The position numbers and the translations under genes are program-made. Of a stretch of 64,000 nucleotides of DNA, positions 56,420-64,000 are shown piece by piece (within the stretch, counting starts at the first letter, position 1; the number at the start of each line of letters is the position of its first letter). This DNA comes from JBBDYG01 sp040901765. GTDB taxonomy: Bacteria; Planctomycetota; Planctomycetia; Pirellulales; Lacipirellulaceae. The stretch is taken from NCBI GenBank assembly GCA_040901765.1, contig JBBDYG010000071.1, positions 56,002 through 120,001 of the forward strand, given 5' to 3'. The notes beneath the pieces are model-generated. The model did no database searches, was not told the DNA's origin, and saw only the letters and a program-made list of their open reading frames with translations.

Positions 56420-56571
56420 TATCAGGATGCCACGACGGAAATGTAGGCGGGGATGCCGCCGATGCGCCGTGGCATCGATGGCACAAGTTGAACAATTCCG
56501 GCAATAGAATCCTTATCAAGTACCCCATCGGCATCGGGCACTTCAATGCCGTACCGACTTGAAAGTGAACT

Positions 56572-57264
56572 TCATGTCTTCGTAACGACAAAGAAATGAT
56601 GATACAGATGGAGGACGGGCTGCTCATTGTACGCTATGTTGAACCCAGCATCTTTGAGAGCCGAATTGAACTGATCTAGAGTCACCCCGGCGCCCAATTC
56701 CCAGTAGTGTTGATCTGGGCACCGTATGCGCGGCTTTCCAAAGGAAGGCAAGCTGAAACGGCGTGCCCCGTGCCGCCTCCAAGCGTGCATGAGAATACCG
56801 AAACACGGGCGCATCGTTGGGACGGAGATTACTCCGCCCCGTTTAGCGACGCGGGCCAGCTCACGAATCGAAACTTGAGCTTCGTTCCACGGCAAATGCT
56901 CCAACACCTGAGAGCACAAGAACGCATCGAGTGAATCGTCCTTGCACGGAATACTGGTAACTGAGCCAAGTATGCTGGGCGATAGCTTTTCATCCACGTC
57001 GAGCGTCTGCACCTCATGCCCAAGCTGCCGCAGAATGACCGTCGTTAATCCCGCGCCCGCCCCCACCTCAAGCACGCGACTCTTGGGAAAGTATTCGTGC
57101 ATGAGCCGGAACTGGTATCCAATCGATGCCATCCGTTCGGGGCGCAAGTATTTCATTGGGTCGTAATGAACTTCCGCATCAACCTGAACCCAATCGGCAA
57201 GTTGGCGAGTCGCGGTCTCGGGAATGTGGGGAGGCTGGTCGAAATGCATGGCAGGACGAGTCAT
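56572..57264 (-). CDS. Class I SAM-dependent methyltransferase
   Basis: The 230-residue protein has the SAM-binding motif VLEVGAGAGLTTVILRQLG, TLDVDEKLSPSI, then LDAFLCSQVLEHLPWNEA and KRGGVISVPT, matching the small-molecule methyltransferase fold. The C-terminal part (PVLHLYHHFFVVTKT) closes the barrel. The substrate is unknown, but its position suggests a polysaccharide component. No clear ribosome site precedes ATG 57264; the GGCCTTCGGCC repeat region lies upstream. Confidence 0.8.
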   Translation of the reverse strand: MTRPAMHFDQPPHIPETATRQLADWVQVDAEVHYDPMKYLRPERMASIGYQFRLMHEYFPKSRVLEVGAGAGLTTVILRQLGHEVQTLDVDEKLSPSILGSVTSIPCKDDSLDAFLCSQVLEHLPWNEAQVSIRELARVAKRGGVISVPTMRPCFGILMHAWRRHGARRFSLPSFGKPRIRCPDQHYWELGAGVTLDQFNSALKDAGFNIAYNEQPVLHLYHHFFVVTKT

Positions 57265-57294
57265 AAGGAACGCGGGAAAAATAACTTCGGTATT

Positions 57295-57505
57295 TGGCCA
57301 ACGGCCATTTTCACCGTAGCCTAGGGCTTCGCCCTAGGGAGACGACACACACCGCCACGCTTTGGCCAAAGGCCATACTCAATTCTTGTAACGCAACACA
57401 CCGTGCGGAAGGGTGAAAATGGCCTTCGGCCAAACATTGGTTTCGTCTTCCACTGCCTAGGGCGTTGCCCCAGGCTACGATGAATTAGGCCTTCGGCCAA
57501 ACGGT
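57295..57505. repeat. GGCCTTCGGCC / CCTAGGGC repeat region
   Basis: Five small palindromes of two types alternate: CCTAGGGCTTCGCCCTAGG (57320-57338) and a GCGTTGCCCCAGG version near 57456-57474, plus TTGGCCAAAGGCCA near 57362 and two TGGCCTTCGGCCAAAC copies near 57420 and 57487. There are no regular spacers, so it is not a CRISPR. It separates two methyltransferase genes in the minus-strand run. Confidence 0.75.
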
Positions 57506-57590
57506 CAATTGGTTTGTTCCCCCACGACTCGAATCCCGCGCGAACTGAACCACCGAAGTTATTCTTCCCCCATTCCTAACTGTAAAAAAC

Positions 57591-58310
57591 TCACTTTGTA
57601 CAGAAGTAAATTTCTCCAGTAAGTTCAACGCAAAGCCCAAGGCGTGCGATTTCGAGTTCGGAAAATAAATCCGTTTTGCAAATTACTTCTACGCGAAAGC
57701 CTGCTTCTCGCAGGCGGTTGACGTAGTCAGGTCCATATCGGCGCACGTGATCCTTCTGGCCGAATAGGCGCTCGCGTTCCACCGGATCGGTGATCGAAGG
57801 GTCTTCGTACGTTTGCGTCGCGGTGATCGGGACGTTTAGCACCGCCCAGCCGCCAGTTGTGAGCACGCGATAGAATTCCGCTAGAGCCTTGCGGTCATCT
57901 AAAACGTGTTCCAACACGTGACTGCAGTATATCACATCAAAGCTCTCATCAGGTTGTGGTATCGCCATCACATCCCACTGATGATCTGCTCGTGGATCCA
58001 TTAAGTCTGCGGTGACGTAGTTTCTTCCAAGCTCCCGTCGGAATAAAGGCTCCATACAGCGCTCGGCGGCGACGTGTAATACGCGCTTGGGACGGTCATC
58101 GAAGAGATCGGTTTTCCGCTGAAAGAACTCCCACGCCAATCGATGCCGTTCCAATGAATCGCAACCAGGACAGCAGGCGTCTTCGCGCGGGATCACGCCA
58201 AATGAACGGAATTTGCGCCAATTCCGTCGACAAACGTTGCAATATCGGTTGCTTCCAAAAAAGACGATCCGCTTGGCTATTCGGTGGCCAATTGTGCTGA
58301 GACGATTCAT
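57591..58310 (-). CDS. Class I SAM methyltransferase with N-terminal Cys cluster
   Basis: The 239-residue protein starts at ATG 58310; a TTG six bases upstream is also in frame. It has a probable zinc site from CNVC (about residues 24-27) and CCPGC (about 46-50), then the SAM fold around RVLHVAAERCMEPLF, FDVIYCSHVLEHVLDD and TGGWAVLNVP. A two-Cys-pair N-terminus of this kind occurs in some sugar-modifying methyltransferases. No gene precedes it for about 520 bases. Confidence 0.8.
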   Translation of the reverse strand: MNRLSTIGHRIAKRIVFFGSNRYCNVCRRNWRKFRSFGVIPREDACCPGCDSLERHRLAWEFFQRKTDLFDDRPKRVLHVAAERCMEPLFRRELGRNYVTADLMDPRADHQWDVMAIPQPDESFDVIYCSHVLEHVLDDRKALAEFYRVLTTGGWAVLNVPITATQTYEDPSITDPVERERLFGQKDHVRRYGPDYVNRLREAGFRVEVICKTDLFSELEIARLGLCVELTGEIYFCTK

Positions 58311-58833
58311 TCCCAAAGTGCCTTATATACTCGATATACTCGGTCGACCTCCCCAGGAGGCGTTCGTGGCCACCGCGTGACGAAGCCGGTCATATTCCTC
58401 AAGCATCGCTAATAATTGCAATTATGCGTAGCGTTGATAGGGCGACCATTTCGTATCGTTTAGTAGCATCTGTGAAGTCGAGCAATGGCCGTCCCGTGTG
58501 GTATTACGAGTCGTTTTCATACAGGAATCAATGTGCGATCTATTGGCTAGGCCGCTGGAGCGGCCCATGGAAATTGCTCAAACTGCTCCAGCATAGCCAA
58601 GATTTCAACGTAGGCGAAGCGTTTGGAGGGCGGCAGATCAGCTACAATGAGATTGCCAGAATCCTTTCCCAGACCCTTCGGTTCGTATTTCTAGCGCCGC
58701 CAGTCGCGCATATCCCGGTGCAGGGAGGGTCAGCGCCCCGTCGGGCATAGGGGTCGTGACGCTGCAACCGGCATACGGATTCACGAGTTGGACTTCGAAT
58801 CTAACCCTGGCTTCAATCATCCTACATTGGTCC
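58311..58833. other. 523-base spacer between methyltransferase and flippase genes
   Basis: No supported gene. A 108-codon plus-strand frame (58424-58750) lacks a ribosome site and homology. No palindromic repeat was recognised, unlike most spacers here. It should hold the promoter for the downstream minus-strand genes. Confidence 0.5.
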
Positions 58834-60468
58834 CTACACCTCAAGGCGTTGCGTGTCCATTACCTTTTGGCGGATGCGAGCCACGTCAGCTCGATCTGCG
58901 GGTTTCAGCGCGAGCGCTAATGCAATGCTATAAGTTAGCATGCAGGCCGGCATCCCGATCGCCATGCGCGCGAGGGGCGAGTCATTGACTAATGGAATGA
59001 CAAGCAATCCCGCTCCAGCCGCGACGATCGCCGGCACCAAGCCCGGCAATAGCGTCTGCGTGACAAATCGGCTCCATGGGATCTCTAACGTCTGTAACGC
59101 CAGCGGCCAATTGAGCATCGGGTCGACTATCGCAAAGGCAACGAGCGTGGCCACCGCCGAACCGATGGCTCCCAACTGGAACGTGCCGACCAAAATCAAA
59201 GTTAGCACAAGATTACAAATCTGACCTACCACCCCGCGAATCGCGATCTGCCGAACTTCCCCGCGTGCATATGCAATGCGCAGAAACATTGAGGTCGGAT
59301 AAGTAAAGGGGAACGCCAGCAGCAAAATAATCATTGCCGTGGCTGCATTGATGTGTTGCGGATACTTGTCACCTAGATAGAGACTAAACAAGTCGTAGCT
59401 GAAAACCATCAACGGAACGGCCAGGAACATTGTTGCCCACAGCGCGATTCGGGCACCCCGTAGGAAAACCGCTGACAATCGCCCCTGCTGTCCGTGGGCG
59501 TGCATCGCCGTAAACGCCGGCAACAGTGGTTGGGTCGCTCGGATCGCCAATTCGCGAAGTTGTGACTCAAAGGTCGAACCGAGGAAGAAATCATTCACCG
59601 CCACCGGATTCGCAAACAGATAGAGGATCGGTGCGTCCATGGATCGACGAATCACATTGGACGCTTGCGAGACAAACGACCAACCGCTAAACGACAGCAC
59701 TCGTCGGGAGGTGCCCCAGTCGAAACAGGCGGCCCGATATCGGAGCGCGGGAAATAGACTCATCGACACCGCCGCTGTCGCGAATTGGCCCACTAGTTGT
59801 GCGATGACTTGCGACGCTACGACCCACTCGACTCTCGGACCAATTCCCAAAATAAAAACCAGCATAAGAACGATTCGCAATAGCGAACTGCCGACGTCGA
59901 TCATGTTTTGCAGCACGAACCGCTGCTGGGCGAACAGCCCGGTGCTAAACGGGGCCAGCACAATTGCAACGGCAATCCGACCGACGATCATGAACATCAT
60001 CAATCTGGCTTTGCCGACGTACTCGGGCGGGATATTGAGAAGGTGGTCTACGTTCCACGCCAACCCACTGCCCAAGACCACGGTCACCACCCCCGTCGCC
60101 AACAAAAACGGAAATTGGCTCGACACGATCCGTGTCACTCCAATCAAGTCATTCCGCGCGTAAGCCTCCGTCACAAAGCGCGATAATCCCCCCGTGAAAA
60201 TGCTTTGCAGCAAAGGCACGACGAGCACCAGCGACAGCACCACCGGCAAAAGCGCCAGCTCAGCCTCGGGGATTCGCTTCATTAGGTACTGAATGGCCCA
60301 AGCGAATACCCCAACCGTCAAAATGCGCGTGACGATCCCGCTGAACGAATTGATCAGAATCAGTCGCTTGCTGATGGGCACTCGAACCGGTTGGGCTTCC
60401 ATGAAAGAATTGCCACCCGTTGGTCGATTAGAGACTGGCGACTGCCTTGGCGGAACTCTTGCTGCCAT
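58834..60468 (-). CDS. Wzx-like oligosaccharide flippase
   Basis: The 544-residue integral membrane protein has about 12-14 hydrophobic segments typical of the MATE/MVF polysaccharide flippases (RLILINSFSGIVTRILTVGVFAWAIQY, VVLSLVLVVPLLQSIFTGGLSRF, VLVLTL-type repeats). It would move lipid-linked sugars across the inner membrane. ATG 60468 overlaps the upstream gene's stop (TGATG); an ATG at 60402 is an alternative giving a cleaner N-terminus. No Wzy polymerase or chain-length protein was found in the window. Confidence 0.8.
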   Translation of the reverse strand: MAARVPPRQSPVSNRPTGGNSFMEAQPVRVPISKRLILINSFSGIVTRILTVGVFAWAIQYLMKRIPEAELALLPVVLSLVLVVPLLQSIFTGGLSRFVTEAYARNDLIGVTRIVSSQFPFLLATGVVTVVLGSGLAWNVDHLLNIPPEYVGKARLMMFMIVGRIAVAIVLAPFSTGLFAQQRFVLQNMIDVGSSLLRIVLMLVFILGIGPRVEWVVASQVIAQLVGQFATAAVSMSLFPALRYRAACFDWGTSRRVLSFSGWSFVSQASNVIRRSMDAPILYLFANPVAVNDFFLGSTFESQLRELAIRATQPLLPAFTAMHAHGQQGRLSAVFLRGARIALWATMFLAVPLMVFSYDLFSLYLGDKYPQHINAATAMIILLLAFPFTYPTSMFLRIAYARGEVRQIAIRGVVGQICNLVLTLILVGTFQLGAIGSAVATLVAFAIVDPMLNWPLALQTLEIPWSRFVTQTLLPGLVPAIVAAGAGLLVIPLVNDSPLARMAIGMPACMLTYSIALALALKPADRADVARIRQKVMDTQRLEV

Positions 60469-61397
60469 CAGCGCAGCGGTCGAAGCTCCAATTTAAGCGG
60501 CCGGAGCAACGCGTTGGCCGACTCTTGGATTCGTCGTTTCATGCTCTTGCGGACGTGCGTCGGCCGCAGCTTTTCGGCGATCTCTTCCTCGTTCAGCGAG
60601 TTGACCCACGGATAAGCCGCCACTTGCACCGGGCTGCCTTTGAACGCCACCATGGTAACTCGATTGGGCGGCTTGTTCGGTTCCAGCGGCACCTGACACT
60701 CCAGAACCGACGTGAACCCTGAGTCGTGCAGCAGCCGGACGAGTGAATCCGGAGTGAACCAGAAGTTGCACGTGTTGTCGATCGACATCAGCAGCCGCTT
60801 GCGCTTGGTTTCCTCCGAATCGCTATCGGAGTGTTCGCGGCGTTTGGTTCCGTAGTAAGTGCGGCCCTCGTAGCTGACGGTCTCGCGACCGTGGAGGCTG
60901 ACGTGCGTGTCGACGATCAGCATCTGCCGGCACATGTCATGGAGATTCTCGAGTATTTTGAACGAGTCGGGGAAATCGAGGTGATAGAGGATTCCGAGGA
61001 ACAGAATCGCGTCGAACTCTCCGTAGTTATCGCGAGTCAGGTTGCGGACGTGATCCTGTCGAAAGGAAACATTGTTCAGGCCATTGCGTTGGGCGCAGCC
61101 GACGCCCAAGTCCATGCGTTCGTTGCGGGCATCCATCCCGACGACTTCAGCGCCCCGCAGACCCAGCTCGATGGAATAGACACCTTCGCCGCAGGCGACA
61201 TCCAAAATCCGCAGTTCGGCAACGGGCCGGCGGGCGAGGTCGTGGACGAGTTGAGAAATTCGCCGCACCTTGACGGAGTTACCGATACCGACCTGAGGCA
61301 CGCTGCTTTCCCCTTGAGCGCCCTTTTCGGCAAACACGCGTAAGGTTTCCTCGTCGAGCTGACGGATGGCTTCCGTTGACATATCAATTATCTCCAT
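60468..61397 (-). CDS. Class I SAM-dependent methyltransferase
   Basis: The 309-residue protein has RRPVAELRILDVACGEGVYSIELGLRG (SAM-binding), EVVGMDARNERMDLG, YGEFDAILFLGILYHLDFPD and LIVDTHVSLHGR. The pattern is CmoB/methyltransferase-12-like. It is the first gene of the minus-strand polysaccharide block and overlaps the flippase start by one base. Confidence 0.8.
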   Translation of the reverse strand: MEIIDMSTEAIRQLDEETLRVFAEKGAQGESSVPQVGIGNSVKVRRISQLVHDLARRPVAELRILDVACGEGVYSIELGLRGAEVVGMDARNERMDLGVGCAQRNGLNNVSFRQDHVRNLTRDNYGEFDAILFLGILYHLDFPDSFKILENLHDMCRQMLIVDTHVSLHGRETVSYEGRTYYGTKRREHSDSDSEETKRKRLLMSIDNTCNFWFTPDSLVRLLHDSGFTSVLECQVPLEPNKPPNRVTMVAFKGSPVQVAAYPWVNSLNEEEIAEKLRPTHVRKSMKRRIQESANALLRPLKLELRPLR

Positions 61398-61859
61398 TCG
61401 TTGGCTGGCACTCGGCCCGGCTGAGCGTCCATGAAATGACGCTTCCCCTGCACTAAGCCGCCGTTCTCAATCCGCGCGCAATCAGCTTGGTCACGAGAAA
61501 AAGTGTCCAAGCTGGCCAAACCGTCGGGGATCTTGCCTTTTTCTGCGCCAAAAGGCCAAGCTGAGCCCACCCCCCGGTAGCGGCTCTGGGTTCCGGAATT
61601 ATACACTCGCCCGGAGCTTGGCGTATGGAGGGGCCGATCCCACATATGACATTCGCACGACCTTCCCGGCCAAAAGGGGCGTCAGAACCCGAATAGATGT
61701 TCTCATCAGTCCGTCTCCCACACCTCGCCCGTTTTTGTTTTACATCAATTAGCCAATTGGCCCAAAGGCTCTTCCTCAATCGATAATTCGAGGGCATGTT
61801 CCGCTTGATCGCGCGAAACTTCCGTCTGCAGCCCGAGGCATATTCTCCGCCATGCCGGC
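61398..61859. other. 462-base divergent spacer
   Basis: No supported gene. It separates a minus-strand and a plus-strand methyltransferase gene, so two promoters should lie here. A long AT-richer stretch (61720-61780) is a possible promoter region, but no convincing -35/-10 pair was seen. Confidence 0.5.
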
Positions 61860-62645
61860 ATGAACTATACTCAAGCAATCATGTTGAAATCACTCGTCCT
61901 CACTGCCTTTCGGCGTGCCGGCTACCAGGTGGTGAAGCGGCCTCGCGAGACTTACCAACTTCATTCTAATTTCAACAAAGCTGCGTTCGAAGAGACTGTC
62001 GAGCGCGTTCGCCAGATTTCTGCCGCGCACGACCCATCGGGAAGCCTGTGGCAGATGGCGAAGAAATACATGACGGCACGTCGAACCTCATTCTACTATG
62101 AGGTGCTCGAAGTGATGGAGCAGGCCGGCGTAGTTCTCGACGGGCGCACCGTTTTGGACGTGGGGGCTTTTTTCGGCAGCATGTTGTACGTGATGCACGA
62201 GCATCATCCCCAGGGGAAGTATCACGGTATCGAGTTGAGCGACCGAGCGCTGCGGATTGCCACTGAGTTGTGCCCATTTGCCACGTTCCGGCAATGCCCA
62301 ATGGAGGAACTCGATGTAAACGAGAAGTACGACGTGATTCTGCTCGAGGAAGTCTTGGAGCATATCGCCAAACCGGAGCAGGCTCTGCAATCGCTCTGGC
62401 CACGAACCAAGGATAGCTTGGTGATCACAGTTCCCAATGGGCGATACGATTGTCATCCCGCACGCGAGTACATTGAAGCGGGGGGATGCTACCGGGGGCA
62501 CGTTAACTTTTGGTCCCCGGAAAGTTGGCCGAATTGGATCGAGCAACAAGTTCCGAATTGCCGGCTACGAACCGGCGAGCTTCCTTCGAGCCAACTTTAT
62601 GCAATACTGCAGCGATCCGACGCCGCCGAATGCTCCGCTTCGTAA
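61860..62645 (+). CDS. Class I SAM-dependent methyltransferase
   Basis: The 261-residue protein (ATG 61860; an in-frame ATG at 61881 is possible) has RTVLDVGAFFGSMLYVMHEHHP (SAM-binding), YHGIELSDRALRI, YDVILLEEVLEHIAKPEQ and DSLVITVPNGRYDC. It is the only plus-strand gene within the polysaccharide block. It converges on the nucleotide-sugar epimerase. Its target is unknown. Confidence 0.8.
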   Translation: MNYTQAIMLKSLVLTAFRRAGYQVVKRPRETYQLHSNFNKAAFEETVERVRQISAAHDPSGSLWQMAKKYMTARRTSFYYEVLEVMEQAGVVLDGRTVLDVGAFFGSMLYVMHEHHPQGKYHGIELSDRALRIATELCPFATFRQCPMEELDVNEKYDVILLEEVLEHIAKPEQALQSLWPRTKDSLVITVPNGRYDCHPAREYIEAGGCYRGHVNFWSPESWPNWIEQQVPNCRLRTGELPSSQLYAILQRSDAAECSAS

Positions 62646-62718
62646 CGGAGCTTGCCTAATCGTTTCGAAACTAATCGGATCGTCGAACCTTCGTTCTCTG
62701 TGCCCTCGCACGCAATGT

Positions 62719-63750
62719 TTACGTCTGGATTGACGTGACCAAAGCTTGTCGAGAATCGCGCCACCACTTCACAAAGTTCCGCACGCCCACCTCCAACGTC
62801 GTATCTGGCCGGTAACCGAAGTCGGCGACAAATGACTCGATGTCGGCAAAGGTCTCCGGCAACTCGCACCGGGGCAGCGGCACGTGGCGCCGGACGGCGG
62901 GCCAGGCGAGAAGTTCTTCCAGCAGGTCGATGAGCCGCGACACCGGTTCGGGGCAGTGGCTCCCAAGATTGTACACCCGTAACGGGGCATCCGTCTGTGG
63001 GGGCAGGCCGGCGTCCGACGGGCGCAGCTCATTCGGCTGCGGCGGGCGCAATAACACCCGCATAACCCCTTCCACCACGTCGTCGATGTAGGTGAAGTCG
63101 CGGCGGACTTGGCCAGCGTTATAGACATCGATCGATCGACCAGCCAGGATTGCGTCGGCGAACTTCCATAGGGCCATGTCGGGCCGGCCCCAGGGGCCGT
63201 AGACCGTGAATAGCCGCAATACCGTGGTCGGCAGGCCGTACTGATGACTGTAAGCGTGAGCCAGTAGCTCGCCCGCCCGCTTCGTCGCGGCGTAAAGACT
63301 CACGGGCTGATCGGCCCGATCGGTGGCCGCGAAAGGCACCGACGAGCTTGTGCCGTACACGCTGCTCGAAGAGGCCAGCACGAGGTGCCCGATCCGCGCC
63401 TCCCGGCAGCCTTCCAGCACGTTACCCAAAACTACTAGATTGCTGTCGATGTACGCCGCGGGGTTTTCCTGTGAATACCGCACGCCCGGTTGCGCGGCAA
63501 AATGCAGGACCGCGTCCCAGGGTCCGCCCGCGAACAGATCGGCCGTTGCCGTGCGGTCTGCTAAGTCGAGCTGGATGAAGCGAAACCTCGGATGCGCGCT
63601 AAGCCGAGCGCGGCGGGAGTCTTTCAACTCAACGCTGTAGTAGGGGCTGAGACTATCGACGCCGACCACGGTGTAGCCCTCGTTCAACAGCCGTTGCGCC
63701 AAGTGGTAACCGATAAACCCCGCAGCACCGGTTACAAGAATCGAGTTCAA
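62719..63750 (-). CDS. NAD-dependent nucleotide-sugar epimerase (UDP-glucuronate 4-epimerase-like)
   Basis: The 343-residue extended SDR has the Rossmann start ILVTGAAGFIGYHLAQRLLNEGYTVVGVDSL, ASSSSVYG with the active-site Ser, YAATK (Y-x3-K), and LRLFTVYGPWGRPDMALWKF. This closely matches the LspL/UDP-glucuronate 4-epimerase group making UDP-galacturonate. TTG 63750 was chosen since the family begins at this strand; the frame is open to 63915. The start lacks a good ribosome site, so this is uncertain. It likely supplies an acidic sugar to the locus. Confidence 0.8.
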   Translation of the reverse strand: MNSILVTGAAGFIGYHLAQRLLNEGYTVVGVDSLSPYYSVELKDSRRARLSAHPRFRFIQLDLADRTATADLFAGGPWDAVLHFAAQPGVRYSQENPAAYIDSNLVVLGNVLEGCREARIGHLVLASSSSVYGTSSSVPFAATDRADQPVSLYAATKRAGELLAHAYSHQYGLPTTVLRLFTVYGPWGRPDMALWKFADAILAGRSIDVYNAGQVRRDFTYIDDVVEGVMRVLLRPPQPNELRPSDAGLPPQTDAPLRVYNLGSHCPEPVSRLIDLLEELLAWPAVRRHVPLPRCELPETFADIESFVADFGYRPDTTLEVGVRNFVKWWRDSRQALVTSIQT

Positions 63751-63944
63751 AGTTGGCCCCCGGATGAGTGCTGGCCGCGCGTGCTCAAAACGTCCATTGT
63801 AATCGTACACGGGATGCCCGTCGACGAATGAACGGCAATGCCATGTGGTGCGGGTTAAGTTGATTGTGCGACAATTGACGGTCGCCGTGCAACGATTTCG
63901 ATGCAGCGGCCGCACAGCGCAACTATCGTGAAGTTAGCTATCTA

Positions 63945-63998
63945 CAATCCGCAATCCGCAATCAGCAATCCGAAATCCGCAATCCGCAATCCGCAATC
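63945..63998 (+). repeat. AATCCGC heptamer array at the window end
   Basis: About seven AATCCGCA-type units in a row reach the right edge. They match the arms of the palindrome at 18648-18721 in unit sequence; the second arm may lie beyond the window. Confidence 0.75.
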
Positions 63999-64000
63999 GT

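Noticed and set aside
57295..57505. CRISPR array
   Set aside because: The repeated palindromes are of two kinds with irregular spacing and no unique equal-length spacers; no cas genes are present.
58424..58750. 108-codon plus-strand frame
   Set aside because: No ribosome site, no recognisable motif, and no neighbour on that strand; not supported as a gene.
63945..63998. CRISPR or origin iterons
   Set aside because: The AATCCGC units are directly tandem without spacers, and the same units form palindrome arms elsewhere.

Overview
The window looks like chromosomal DNA of a planctomycete, most likely of the Pirellulales type. The base composition is GC-rich. Two DUF1559 proteins carry type IV pilin-like N-termini, three secreted proteins end in PEP-CTERM tails (two of them also carry dockerin-like EF-hand repeats), and there is an OleC/OleD pair, a DUF2007 protein and a secreted intradiol dioxygenase. 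No rRNA or tRNA gene, integrase, intact transposase or CRISPR array was found. The organism assignment is an inference from gene content.

Layout. 1-6.8 kb: a lipoprotein cut by the window edge, a copper P-type ATPase, a large secreted protein and a TIM-barrel isomerase. 6.9-12.5 kb: a broken BrnT-like toxin next to an intact HTH antitoxin-like gene, queD-like, a solitary fliG, mutS (carrying two palindromic insertions) and hicAB. 12.5-18.6 kb, minus strand: a redoxin-like protein without cysteines at its active site, aspS, a DUF433/DUF5615 pair, and oleD/oleC for long-chain olefin synthesis. 19-28 kb, plus strand: NfeD-like and flotillin, DUF1559, DUF4432, D-aminoacylase, DUF1559 and a Tat-exported intradiol dioxygenase. 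28.3-34.7 kb: an RG-rich secreted protein, a dienelactone hydrolase, a GH18-like protein, two related PEP-CTERM proteins and a DUF2007 protein. 34.7-41.6 kb, minus strand: a complete MacAB-TolC-like exporter operon (outer membrane protein, adaptor, ATPase, permease). 41.9-44.8 kb: a second DUF433/DUF5615 pair, an Mrr-like nuclease and a XamI-type restriction endonuclease pseudogene, forming a small and partly decayed defence patch. 45.3-63.8 kb: a NIF3-like protein followed by a surface-polysaccharide locus with five glycosyltransferases, a nucleotide-sugar dehydrogenase, a nucleotide-sugar epimerase, a flippase and six methyltransferases.

The most unusual feature is the number and variety of long imperfect palindromes between genes. 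At least ten sequence families share one design: two arms, each built from a short repeated unit, facing each other across a short loop. Two of them lie inside mutS in frame, and one (28,053-28,266) is nested inside another. Selfish decay is the second theme: a toxin with two frameshifts and a restriction enzyme with both a frameshift and a lost catalytic motif.

Start codons were corrected from the longest frame where a Shine-Dalgarno sequence, a family start or a gene overlap supported it. All functional calls are from reading the sequence; no database search was run.
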